Under the pieces are notes generated by a model that saw only the letters and a program-made list of their open reading frames with translations, ran no database searches and was not told where the DNA came from. Position numbers and translations under genes: made by a program. Below, in pieces: positions 27,424-34,775 of a stretch of DNA of 64,000 nucleotides. Each line of letters begins with the position of its first letter. The first letter of the stretch is position 1. The stretch is from Pseudomonas oryzihabitans. Its GTDB lineage: Bacteria; Pseudomonadota; Gammaproteobacteria; Pseudomonadales; Pseudomonadaceae. Location of the stretch: contig NZ_CP013987.1 of NCBI RefSeq assembly GCF_001518815.1, positions 2,316,501 through 2,380,500 of the forward strand, read 5' to 3'.

Positions 27424-27460
27424 CTGGCGTACCTGGCCGTTCGACGATCAGGTACGCCAG
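27424..27460 (+). terminator. perfect 12-pair hairpin after the aldo/keto reductase
   Basis: CTGGCGTACCTG (27424-27435) pairs exactly with CAGGTACGCCAG (27449-27460) around a 13-base loop, 8 bases after the stop codon. No T-run follows. It sits between two convergent genes and could serve both. Confidence 0.5.
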
Positions 27461-27508
27461 CGTCCAGCTTGAGACGCAACCACCCTCACCCGCCCTCGCC
27501 CATTCGGC

Positions 27509-28414
27509 TCACGGCTGGCGTCTGCTCCCGACCAGTGCCCGTCGATACTGGCTCGGCGTCTGTCCCATCTCGTTCCGGAAATGCCGGTTGAAGTTGGACA
27601 GATTGGCGTAACCCACCTCGAAGCAGATGGTCGCGATGGACAGCTCCGCCTGCAGCAGCAAACGACAGGCCCGCTGAATACGCAGCTTGCGCGCCAGTTC
27701 GATGAAGCCGTGGCCCGTGACCTTCTTGAAAAACCGCGAAAAGCCTGCCTCGCTCATGCCAACGCGCTTGGCGATCACCGGCAGCCGGATATCCTCGGTG
27801 AGTTCGCTCAGCAGATAGTCGAACGCCTGATGGACACGTGCGGAACTGCGGGCATCCAGGGCCGGTGCATAACAGGCACTCGCCAAGACCGACATCTCGC
27901 TGGTCGGCGCCTTGATCAGCAAGCCAAGCAAGGCGAAGAGCTTGAGCAGCCGCGCGGCGCCCTGTACCTGGCCGATCCCCTCGATCAGTTCGGCGGCCTG
28001 CCGGGCCGTGTCACCGCTGAACTCCAGGCCGCGCCTGGCCTGTTCCAGCAAAGGTAGATAGTCGCCAAGCTCGGGAGCCAAGGCGCTCAGCGAGCGCAAC
28101 AGCTCGCCGTTGAACTGGATGACCACGTCACGACCGGTCAATATCTCACCGGGCGGCAGATCACCAATCCAATCGTGCGGTAGGTCAGGACCGATCATGG
28201 CCACGTGGCCGGCCGCGAACGGCCCAACATAGTCGCCGGCCAGTAGCCGTCCGCTACCCTGGCGGATCAGATGGATCTCGTATTCCGGATGGTGATTCCA
28301 GCGCGCCAAGGCATAGGGATAGTCGTGCTCGTACCAGCGAAAGCTCTGGTCGGGCGCGGACAGGATCACTTCCAGCTCTGCCGGCCGCGCTTCGAGGAAG
28401 GCGGAAGCCTTCAT
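27509..28414 (-). CDS. AraC-family regulator, MtlR-like
   Basis: A 301-residue AraC/XylS regulator. An N-terminal cupin-like sensing domain (HHPEYEIHLIRQGSGRLLAGDYVGPFAAGHVAMIGPDLPHDW, about residues 41-82) is followed by two C-terminal helix-turn-helix motifs (LPVIAKRVGMSEAGFSRFFKK and IATICFEVGYANLSNFNRHFR). Length and layout fit MtlR, the activator of mannitol/sorbitol genes in Pseudomonas, and it is divergent from a polyol-binding-protein gene. AGAGGTGG precedes the ATG at 28414; a longer frame to 28486 is less likely. Confidence 0.83.
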   Translation of the reverse strand: MKASAFLEARPAELEVILSAPDQSFRWYEHDYPYALARWNHHPEYEIHLIRQGSGRLLAGDYVGPFAAGHVAMIGPDLPHDWIGDLPPGEILTGRDVVIQFNGELLRSLSALAPELGDYLPLLEQARRGLEFSGDTARQAAELIEGIGQVQGAARLLKLFALLGLLIKAPTSEMSVLASACYAPALDARSSARVHQAFDYLLSELTEDIRLPVIAKRVGMSEAGFSRFFKKVTGHGFIELARKLRIQRACRLLLQAELSIATICFEVGYANLSNFNRHFRNEMGQTPSQYRRALVGSRRQP

Positions 28415-28616
28415 GGTGCCACCTCTGCTTGTTATGGGCCGTTCTATCCTGCCTGAGCCTATCGATGCTTTTTTGATCTGCGACACCTAGGCACTGCCGG
28501 TCAAAAAAGTATCGGCACCCGGTCAATGGTCAGTTAGCAAGGGCTTGGGTGCTGCTGTTGTAATCATCTCCAGCCGCCAGGTTGAAATCAAATTTCCATC
28601 GGCGACCACGATGCAT

Positions 28617-28643
28617 AACAACAACAAGCTGCCGTTGCGGCAG
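28617..28643 (+). promoter_or_regulatory. CA-rich Hfq/Crc-type motif and hairpin in the polyol-binding-protein leader
   Basis: AACAACAACAAG (28617-28628) matches the AANAANAA motif bound by Hfq/Crc in Pseudomonas catabolite repression. It is followed directly by a perfect hairpin, CTGCCG-TTG-CGGCAG (28629-28643), and then the ribosome-binding site and ATG (28660). The distance, 32 bases before the start, suits translational repression. The role is inferred from the motif. Confidence 0.6.
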
Positions 28644-28659
28644 TCACGGAGAGAAAACC

Positions 28660-29967
28660 ATGAAGCGCCCCTGCGCATTGCTGCTGTTGGCCGGTCTCGG
28701 ATTGACCGGTGTCGCTCAGGCTGTCGAATCCGTAACCGTTGCCACCGTCAACAACAGCGACATGGTGCGCATGCAGCGTCTGTCACAGGTATTCGAAAAG
28801 CAGCATCCCGACATCAAGCTCAATTGGGTAGTGCTCGAAGAGAACGTGTTGCGGCAGCGGCTGACGACCGATATCACCACCGGCGGCGGCCAGTTCGATG
28901 TGCTGACCATCGGCACCTACGAAACACCGCTGTGGGGCGCCAAGAACTGGCTGGAGCCGCTCGACAACCTACCGGCCAGCTACGACGTCGAGGATATCTT
29001 CCCCGCAGTTCGTCAGGGTCTGTCGGTGAACGACCACCTCTATGCCCTGCCATTCTATGGCGAAAGCACGGTTACCTATTACCGCAAGGATCTGTTCAAG
29101 GCGGCTGGGCTGCAGATGCCGGACAAGCCGACCTGGTCGCAACTCGCCGACTTCGCCAGCAAGCTCAACCAGCCAGACAAGGACCAGTACGGACTCTGCC
29201 TGAGAGGCAAGGCCGGCTGGGGTGAAAATGTCGCCCTGCTCAGCCTGATGGGTAACGCCTTCGGTGCGCGCTGGTTCGACGAGCAATGGCACCCTGAGCT
29301 GACCAGTCCGGAATGGACCGCGGCGGCCAATTTCTATGTCGACAACATGAAAAAGTACGGCCCACCCGGGGCGTCCAGTAATGGCTTCAATGAAAACCTG
29401 GCGCTGTTCAACAGCGGCAAGTGCGCCCTCTGGGTGGATGCGAGCGTGGCCGGCTCCTTCACCACCGACAAGACCCAGAGCAAGGTAGCCGACCAGGTCG
29501 GCTTCGCCGCCTCGCCCCAGGAGGTGACAGACAAGGGATCTTCCTGGCTGTATGCCTGGTCGCTCGCGATTCCTGCCAGTGCCAAGCACAAGGAGGCTGC
29601 CAAGACCTTCATCACCTGGGCGACCTCCAAGGAATACATCCAGCTGGTGGCCGATCAGGATGGCATCACCAATGTGCCGCCGGGCACTCGGCAGTCCACC
29701 TACAGCCAGGCTTACCTGACCGCTGCGCCCTTCGCCAAGATCACCCTGGACATGATGCAGCACGCGGATCCGGCCCATCCCTCGGCCAAGCCGGTGCCCT
29801 ATGTCGGCATCCAGTACGTGACCATCCCCGAATTCCAGGCCATCGGCACCTCGGTCGGCAAGCTGTTCTCCGCGGCCCTTACCGGCCAGATGAGCGTCGA
29901 ACAGGCCCTCAATGCCGCTCAGACTTCGACGACACGCGAGATGAAACGCGCGGGCTACTTCAAGTAA
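28660..29967 (+). CDS. polyol/sugar ABC transporter periplasmic binding protein (MtlE/SmoE-like)
   Basis: A 435-residue SBP-1 protein with a Sec signal peptide (ALLLLAGLGLTGVAQA, cleavage near residue 21). The mature start (ESVTVATVNNSDMVRMQRLSQVFEKQHPDIKLNWVVLEENVLRQRLTTDI) and DVLTIGTYETPLWG are characteristic of the mannitol/sorbitol-binding proteins MtlE/SmoE. The mature protein is periplasmic and captures the polyol. Unusually, the gene that follows is a dehydrogenase, not the MtlF/G permeases and MtlK ATPase, so the membrane partner must be encoded elsewhere or has been lost. Confidence 0.88.
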   Translation: MKRPCALLLLAGLGLTGVAQAVESVTVATVNNSDMVRMQRLSQVFEKQHPDIKLNWVVLEENVLRQRLTTDITTGGGQFDVLTIGTYETPLWGAKNWLEPLDNLPASYDVEDIFPAVRQGLSVNDHLYALPFYGESTVTYYRKDLFKAAGLQMPDKPTWSQLADFASKLNQPDKDQYGLCLRGKAGWGENVALLSLMGNAFGARWFDEQWHPELTSPEWTAAANFYVDNMKKYGPPGASSNGFNENLALFNSGKCALWVDASVAGSFTTDKTQSKVADQVGFAASPQEVTDKGSSWLYAWSLAIPASAKHKEAAKTFITWATSKEYIQLVADQDGITNVPPGTRQSTYSQAYLTAAPFAKITLDMMQHADPAHPSAKPVPYVGIQYVTIPEFQAIGTSVGKLFSAALTGQMSVEQALNAAQTSTTREMKRAGYFK

Positions 29968-30043
29968 AGCCCCTCTACCCAAGAGGCCGCCGCCCGCTGC
30001 ACTAATGACTCGCGCGGCCGGCCTTGCTGATCGGAGCAAGATC

Positions 30044-30817
30044 ATGAACAGACTGGAAGGAAAGAGCGCCCTCATCACCGGGGCCGCCCGCGGAATCGGC
30101 AAAGCCTTCGCCCAGGCCTACCTCAGGGAAGGCGCGACGGTAGCCATCGCCGATATCAATATCGAAAGAGCACGCGAGACCGTCGAAGAGCTGGGCGAAG
30201 GTGCCTATGCCCTGGCCATGGATGTCACTGACCAGGCCTCAATCGATACCGCCATCACCCAGGTGGTCGCAACTGCGGGCAAACTCGACATCCTGGTCAA
30301 CAACGCTGCCCTGTTCGATCTGGCCCCCATCGTCGAGATCTCTCGGGAAAGCTATGACCGGCTGTTCTCCATCAACGTGGCTGGTCCGCTCTTCACCCTG
30401 CAGGCCGCGGCCCGCCAGATGATCGCCCAGGGCCACGGTGGCAAGATCATCAACATGGCCAGCCAGGCGGGCCGCCGCGGCGAACCCCTGGTCGCCATCT
30501 ATTGCGCGACCAAGGCCGCGGTTATCAGCCTTACCCAATCGGCTGGGCTCGATCTCATCAAGCACCGCATCAACGTCAATGCCATCGCTCCAGGGGTGGT
30601 CGATGGCGAACATTGGGAAGGCGTAGACGCCCTCTTCGCCCATTACGAACAGCGTCCGCTGGGTGAGAAGAAACGCTTGGTGGGCGAAGCCGTACCCTAT
30701 GGCCGGATGGGGACCGCGGAAGACCTGGTCGGCATGGCGGTGTTCCTGGCCTCCAGTGATAGCGACTTCGTAGTCTCCCAGACCTATAACGTCGACGGTG
30801 GCAACTGGATGAGCTGA
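30044..30817 (+). CDS. polyol/sorbitol-type short-chain dehydrogenase (SmoS-like)
   Basis: A 257-residue classical SDR closely resembling SmoS-type L-iditol/sorbitol dehydrogenases. It shows TGAARGIGKAFAQAY (about residues 12-26), VNNAALFDLAPI (about 86-97), NMASQAGRRGEPLVAIYCATKAA with catalytic Ser, Tyr and Lys, and APGVVDGEHWEGVDALF. It would oxidise a polyol such as sorbitol or galactitol to a ketose with NAD. GGAGCAAG precedes the ATG at 30044. It lies 76 bases after the binding-protein gene on the same strand. Confidence 0.88.
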   Translation: MNRLEGKSALITGAARGIGKAFAQAYLREGATVAIADINIERARETVEELGEGAYALAMDVTDQASIDTAITQVVATAGKLDILVNNAALFDLAPIVEISRESYDRLFSINVAGPLFTLQAAARQMIAQGHGGKIINMASQAGRRGEPLVAIYCATKAAVISLTQSAGLDLIKHRINVNAIAPGVVDGEHWEGVDALFAHYEQRPLGEKKRLVGEAVPYGRMGTAEDLVGMAVFLASSDSDFVVSQTYNVDGGNWMS

Positions 30818-30828
30818 TCACCATGCGG

Positions 30829-31422
30829 TCAGCTCAGGTCGTGCAGTTCCTTGATGATCGCTGGCCCGATCTGGAGGTCGGCAAAGCTGACCTCCAGGCC
30901 CTCGCGCTGCGGCGAGCAGCAATAGGGGCCGACTTCCAGGACCGCGCCCTCTTCGCTCGCGAACCGGCACAGCCGTAACAGCGGCCAGGCCACCCCGTCC
31001 AGGGAATACTGGATGCGCAGCACTTGCTCATGCAGCGTCATCCGCAGCCAGAAACCCCGGACGGCATCGGGCATCGGCCCGAGCGCCCAGTCGGAATGCC
31101 CCAAGGTCAGGACGCTACCCAGATGCGCGATGCCGTCGTTGATCTCGAGCCCCGTCTTGCACCAGCGCTCGCTCCCCTGCCTTACCATCAGGCCGGCCTG
31201 ATCGTACAGCTCGGTAAAGGTCCCGGTGATCCGTACCTGCGCAGTGAAATCCTCACCGGCCGCGAAGCCGCGGAAATGCCCACTGTCACGCTCGAAGCCG
31301 TATTGGGTCTTTTGCCAGAAGTCGGTCCCGCTATCGGTTCTTATGTGCAGCAGGCCATCCGTGTCGGACCAATGCGTCGGCTCGTTGAGCCATTGGGCAG
31401 GCAGGGTCTTCGTTGGGCTCAT
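30829..31422 (-). CDS. DUF1349 protein (concanavalin-like lectin/glucanase fold)
   Basis: A 197-residue protein of the DUF1349 family. Visible marks are TDSGTDFWQKTQYGF (about residues 29-43), DFTAQVRITGTFTELYDQAGLMVR (about 58-81) and KTGLEINDGIAHLGSVLT. It has no signal peptide. The fold resembles regulators of glycan metabolism, but the function is unknown. It ends 11 bases from the convergent polyol dehydrogenase. GCTGA/TCAGC arms in the gap could form a weak terminator. Confidence 0.82.
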   Translation of the reverse strand: MSPTKTLPAQWLNEPTHWSDTDGLLHIRTDSGTDFWQKTQYGFERDSGHFRGFAAGEDFTAQVRITGTFTELYDQAGLMVRQGSERWCKTGLEINDGIAHLGSVLTLGHSDWALGPMPDAVRGFWLRMTLHEQVLRIQYSLDGVAWPLLRLCRFASEEGAVLEVGPYCCSPQREGLEVSFADLQIGPAIIKELHDLS

Positions 31423-31506
31423 GGGGAGGCATCCGCAGCTGATGGGCTGCGAACACGATAGATCAAGGATGGGCGATGCGCCAAAGACGGTCCCAAATGG
31501 GTGACG

Positions 31507-31992
31507 CTACAAGGTCATCAACTGATGAGGATAGAGCTTGGTGACCATCATAAGCAGGATGATGAACATCCCCAGAAAGCCGGCTATACCCATCCAGAAC
31601 CACCAGGCATAAGCTCGCTGGAAATCGGCGCCCAGCAATTCACCACGCTCGGTAGCCTGCCGGGCCAGCTTCAACATTCGGCCCTGCAACCAGAGCACCG
31701 GTAACCAGAGAGCTCCTACCGCGAAAAACAACACGAGCGAGGCGAATACCCAGCTGGCGAATGGTGACAACCCCATCAGGGTAACCAGCGCAATACCTGT
31801 GCCCAGCTGCAGGAAGCCAGCCGGCGTGGTGATCCAGGTATCGAAAAACACCACCATACGCGCGACATGGGTGATGACCTGCGGTGTGCGGCTGCGTGTG
31901 GCTGCGATCAAATAGAGATAGGAACCCATGCCGAAGCCAAACAAAAACACCGCGGCCAGGATATGCAGGTACTTCAACAACAGGTAGGTCAT
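31507..31992 (-). CDS. DUF2269-family membrane protein
   Basis: A 161-residue integral membrane protein with about four hydrophobic helices (YLLLKYLHILAAVFLFGFGMG at the N-terminus, FLQLGTGIALVTLMG, WVFASLVLFFAVGALWLPVLWL, WFWMGIAGFLGMFIILLMM). This matches DUF2269, a family of unknown function. Its ATG overlaps the TGA of the upstream saccharopine-dehydrogenase-like gene (ATGA). The two would be translated together, so the nonsense codon in the upstream gene may reduce expression of this one. Longer frames starting further upstream are shadows. Confidence 0.85.
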   Translation of the reverse strand: MTYLLLKYLHILAAVFLFGFGMGSYLYLIAATRSRTPQVITHVARMVVFFDTWITTPAGFLQLGTGIALVTLMGLSPFASWVFASLVLFFAVGALWLPVLWLQGRMLKLARQATERGELLGADFQRAYAWWFWMGIAGFLGMFIILLMMVTKLYPHQLMTL

Positions 31993-33089
31993 CGCGACCA
32001 CTCCGTGATCGTGATGAACGAAGGCCCTATCGCCTCCAGGTATTCTTGCAGGCCTATTTCTCCCACGCAGACCCGAGCCCCAGATATGGGCTGGTAGCCT
32101 GCGGCCATCTTGCGAGCCAGAGCAATGGCTGCACAGCATGGAATTTCGGGTCCCTTGTTGTGGGTGGCCAGCAATTCCCAACGGTAACTCGCCGGCTGAT
32201 TGCCAAGCAAACCGCCCAATTCCAGAAAGAAGGCGCTCTTGCCAGTGCCGAACGTTTCGAACCGTTACCCAAGGCGGTGCAACTGACCGGCAATCTCCCT
32301 CGGTCTGCTTACCAGTCCGCTCCGAACGGCCCGTGCCAACAGGTGGTTGGCCAGCGTACCCAGTGCCAGACCGGGACCAGCTTTGAAGCGGATGTCCCGC
32401 AGACCATAACGTTCCGGGAAGACTGCCATGTCGGGTACATCCACATCCGCCACGAGGCGTCGACCTCGAATACCCCTTATAGGTACCCATTCCAGACCAT
32501 ACCAGCCTGGTACTTGCTCCAATCGTCCATTTCGCTGCTGCGGAATGGGACTCCCAGCGTAGCTGAGCACACCCTGGACCGTGGAAAGCCCAGGCATTTT
32601 GGCTGATGAGGTGATGCCGTAGCACAGCTCCTCCGGCCGAAAATCGCCAGCTGTTCCGGCTAGGTAGGCATCGATGACGGCTGCAGACAATGTAGGTACG
32701 GAACTGCAACCGCTAAGAATCGCTACCCCTCGGGCACGAGCGGCCTCATTGAGCTGGGTAATACCCGCGACGAATTCACGAGCGTCGGACAGATCGCAAT
32801 AGTGTGCACCCTCTTTGATACAAGCCCTGGCGACCGCATAGCTCTGCCCCTGGAAAGGCCCCGCTGTATGAATGACAAGACCTATTTGAAAGGTTCGTAA
32901 GGCTTCAGCGAAGTTGGGGCTCAACGCATCACCCTGCCAGAATCTGGTGCCAAGCTCCTGAGCCAATACGGCCACCTGCGCCGCGCGCCCTGCCAGCGTG
33001 AGCTCGATTCCGTCCGCTCGCGCCAGGCGACGGCTGATGATGGAACCGAAATTCCCATACGCGCCGACTACCATCACCTTCAGACTCAC
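31989..33089 (-). pseudogene. saccharopine dehydrogenase-like NAD(P)-binding protein interrupted by in-frame TAA
   Basis: Two adjoining pieces in the same frame make one ~366-residue protein. Codons 1-274 carry the Rossmann start (KVMVVGAYGNFGSIISRRLA), THTAGPFQGQ-like IHTAGPFQGQSY and ILSGCSSVPTLSAAVID. The frame then meets TAA at 32265-32267 (codon 275) and continues without shift as RFETFGTGKSAFFLELGG and YRWELLATHNKGPEIPCCAAIALARKM to a TGA at 31989. Both halves fit the same family, so the stop is a nonsense change, sequencing error or readthrough site. The start is GTG at 33089. Confidence 0.8.
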
Positions 33090-33333
33090 CAGAAGCCGTC
33101 CTCTCTCGCTTCAAGATCTGCCACCAGCGGCCTGGCGACACCCTTTCTGGAGCATAGGTCAACAAGGTACGGAGTGTCGGATAAGGTCCGGTAGCAAGGC
33201 GCGACACTGGTCCTTGACCAGGGAACTGTTCTGAAAGGCGCAACGTGGGATTTCGCCATAGGAGTCATAGCCGACTGGTTGCGGTGCGCTGTAAGCACCA
33301 CTGAAATCGGCGCGAAGCTTTCTTGCAGGCATG
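33090..33333. other. short gap with a possible decayed ORF
   Basis: On the minus strand one frame (MPARKLRADF... from 33332) stops at about 33159. A second frame then runs (TPYLVDLCSRKGVARPLVADL) to a TGA at 33086 that overlaps the downstream GTG start as GTGA. Together they look like a small frameshifted gene coupled to the saccharopine-type gene, but the first part has no ribosome-binding site and starts inside the sRNA terminator tail. I do not recognise a family. Confidence 0.3.
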
Positions 33334-33555
33334 AAAAAAGGGAGCCCTAGGGCTCCCTCATCCAAGTACGTCTGCTGTCCTCTTGTTTTTGTTGTCGGAC
33401 GTCAACGTCATCGATCTTTAGTACGCCCCACCAGAGGTGGGAAGTGAACAGATTACTTTGGTCGCTCTGGAGCGTTCCAAAATGATCGGTTCGCGAGCCT
33501 TGGCCATCTTGTTTTTGTTGTGGGCTGTTAGCGGCGCATCTTGTTGTTCTTGTGC
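33334..33555 (-). ncRNA. CrcZ/CrcY/CrcX-family sRNA (Hfq-sequestering, catabolite-repression control)
   Basis: A ~220-base non-coding stretch that would begin GCACAAGAACAACAAG, like the GCACAACAACAA start I recall for P. aeruginosa CrcZ. It carries three CA-rich AANAANAA clusters: AAGAACAACAAG (33541-33552), AACAAAAACAAG (near 33508-33519) and AACAAAAACAAG (near 33381-33394). It is preceded by a sigma-54 -24/-12 promoter and ends at a perfect terminator with six Ts. In Pseudomonas such RNAs, activated by CbrB with sigma-54, titrate Hfq and relieve Crc-dependent repression. It is shorter than typical CrcZ (~400 bases), so it may be a distinct paralogue. Confidence 0.78.
33340..33357 (-). terminator. 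intrinsic terminator of the CrcZ-like sRNA
   Basis: A perfect palindrome (AGGGAGCCCTAGGGCTCCCT across 33339-33358) gives an 8-pair stem with a CTAG loop. On the minus strand it is followed by six Ts (33339-33334). Confidence 0.92.
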
Positions 33556-33565
33556 CAATAATAAA

Positions 33566-33580
33566 GCAGGCACTGTGCCA
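33566..33580 (-). promoter_or_regulatory. sigma-54 (-24/-12) promoter of the sRNA
   Basis: The minus strand reads TGGCACAGTGCCTGC. The -24 GG (33579-33578) and -12 GC (33567-33566) are separated by exactly 10 bases, matching TGGCACR-N4-yTGC. It places transcription start at about 33554-33555, right where the CA-rich RNA begins. Confidence 0.85.
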
Positions 33581-33656
33581 ACATTTGTAAGCTGCTGAAT
33601 TTACTGGTTTTTATCAATTCAGCTCCAAACCGAAGCCAGCCCGGCACTAGGATTTC

Positions 33657-33713
33657 GTTACCTTTTCACTCGGAAATGAAGGATCTGGTTACGACATCCA
33701 CCCGCCCGGTAAC
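33657..33713 (-). promoter_or_regulatory. possible enhancer sites for a sigma-54 activator (CbrB-like)
   Basis: GTTAC at 33657-33661 and 33688-33692 and GTAAC at 33709-33713 lie about 100-160 bases upstream of the predicted sRNA start, with centres 31 and 21 bases apart (about three and two helical turns). The position suits an enhancer-binding protein. That it is CbrB is inferred from the sRNA family. Confidence 0.4.
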
Positions 33714-33733
33714 GCCATCGGTCTCCGGAATGC

Positions 33734-34678
33734 TCAGCGACTGTAGGTCGATCGCTTGAGCGTGGCTTCATTGTTGCGCTGGGCCACTGGCCGCTCCGGA
33801 TTGTCGGTCGGCAGGTACAACAGTCGTGTAGCTAGCACTTCGCGACGCGGCTTGATGTCGGGTCGCAGCGCCCCGCGCTGGGTGCGGTCGAAGTCCCGCA
33901 GATCGACGACCTGCATGCCATCCTGGGCCGGTACCACGAAGACCGGCAGGTTAGCGTGGATCATGGCGTCGTAACGGCTTTCCTCGCCGAACCAGAGCAT
34001 CGCCCGAGGGTGCGGGGCGATTTTCTTGTGCCGAACCAGGATGTCGTCATCGGCCATGCGATTGAGCGTCTGGTGTTCTTGCCATTCCGGCGTGCGATCC
34101 AAGGCGATCCGCTCACGGTCGGCGCGTGCCATGGCCAGGGTCTTTAGCTGCTCCCGTACCTTGGCCACCTTCACCCGCTCTCCTCCCGCCGTATGACCGG
34201 CCCAGGTAAAGGTCAGCTGCCGCACCGGGTCGGGAAAGCCATGCACCTTGCGGATCAGCTGCTTGGTATTGAAAGCGCCACCCAAGGCCTTGCGCATGAT
34301 TCGCGGCCGCGCTTCAGGAGCCAGTTCCAGTTCCAGGCGTGTCTGCTCGATCGCCTCGCTGAATGCAGCCTTGCAGGTGTTGATGGCCAGGATCTCTTCC
34401 ATCAAGGGCTCGGCCAAGGCGATATAACCTGGCAGACGACTGACGGTACCCGGCGCCTGCCCCGGTTGCAGATGGAACGCCAGCAAGGCATCGCGGGTGA
34501 GTTCCACGGCGGCGGCGCCCTCGAAAGACTCCGCCGCGATGTGGTCAGGCACGCGTTGTTGTGCCAGCAAGGGCAATCGCCACGCCCGCGCGGCTATCAC
34601 TTTACTGGGCCACCGCTCATTGAAGGTCTCGATACTTCGCTTGAGATCTTCGAACGCGCTCTTGATGTCTTCGTGCAT
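33734..34678 (-). CDS. tus: Tus-family DNA replication terminus site-binding protein
   Basis: A 314-residue protein whose pattern follows E. coli Tus (309 residues) along its length. SRLPGYIALAEPLMEEILAINTCKAAF matches the RLPG...INKLKTTF region. QLTFTWAGHTAGG matches LRFGWANKHII. PHPRAMLWFGEESRYDAMIHANLPVFVV matches [25 protein letters not shown], and ATRLLYLP matches the C-terminal strand. Tus binds Ter sites and blocks replication forks from one side. The ATG at 34678 has GGAG 8-11 bases before it. Tus is patchy outside enterobacteria, so a pseudomonad copy is notable. Confidence 0.8.
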   Translation of the reverse strand: MHEDIKSAFEDLKRSIETFNERWPSKVIAARAWRLPLLAQQRVPDHIAAESFEGAAAVELTRDALLAFHLQPGQAPGTVSRLPGYIALAEPLMEEILAINTCKAAFSEAIEQTRLELELAPEARPRIMRKALGGAFNTKQLIRKVHGFPDPVRQLTFTWAGHTAGGERVKVAKVREQLKTLAMARADRERIALDRTPEWQEHQTLNRMADDDILVRHKKIAPHPRAMLWFGEESRYDAMIHANLPVFVVPAQDGMQVVDLRDFDRTQRGALRPDIKPRREVLATRLLYLPTDNPERPVAQRNNEATLKRSTYSR

Positions 34679-34775
34679 AGCCGACTCCAACCTGATAACT
34701 ACCAGATTGTAGCATTTACGCGAATTTACCCTCTTCCTTGATTACTCTGAGTAGGTGTTTCGACAATTAAATTAC

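Noticed and set aside
31993-32709. N-terminal extension of the DUF2269 frame on the minus strand
   Set aside because: It is the shadow of the saccharopine-dehydrogenase-like gene in another frame; the family start is at 31992.
33086-33332. Small minus-strand gene made of two frames overlapping the saccharopine-type gene start
   Set aside because: No ribosome-binding site, a start inside the sRNA terminator tail and no recognised family; kept only as a low-confidence gap note.
34691-34775. Possible Ter site upstream of the Tus-like gene (a GATTGTAGCATTTA-like stretch)
   Set aside because: Only a loose partial match to the E. coli Ter core; the specificity of this Tus homologue is unknown, so the match is not reportable as a site.
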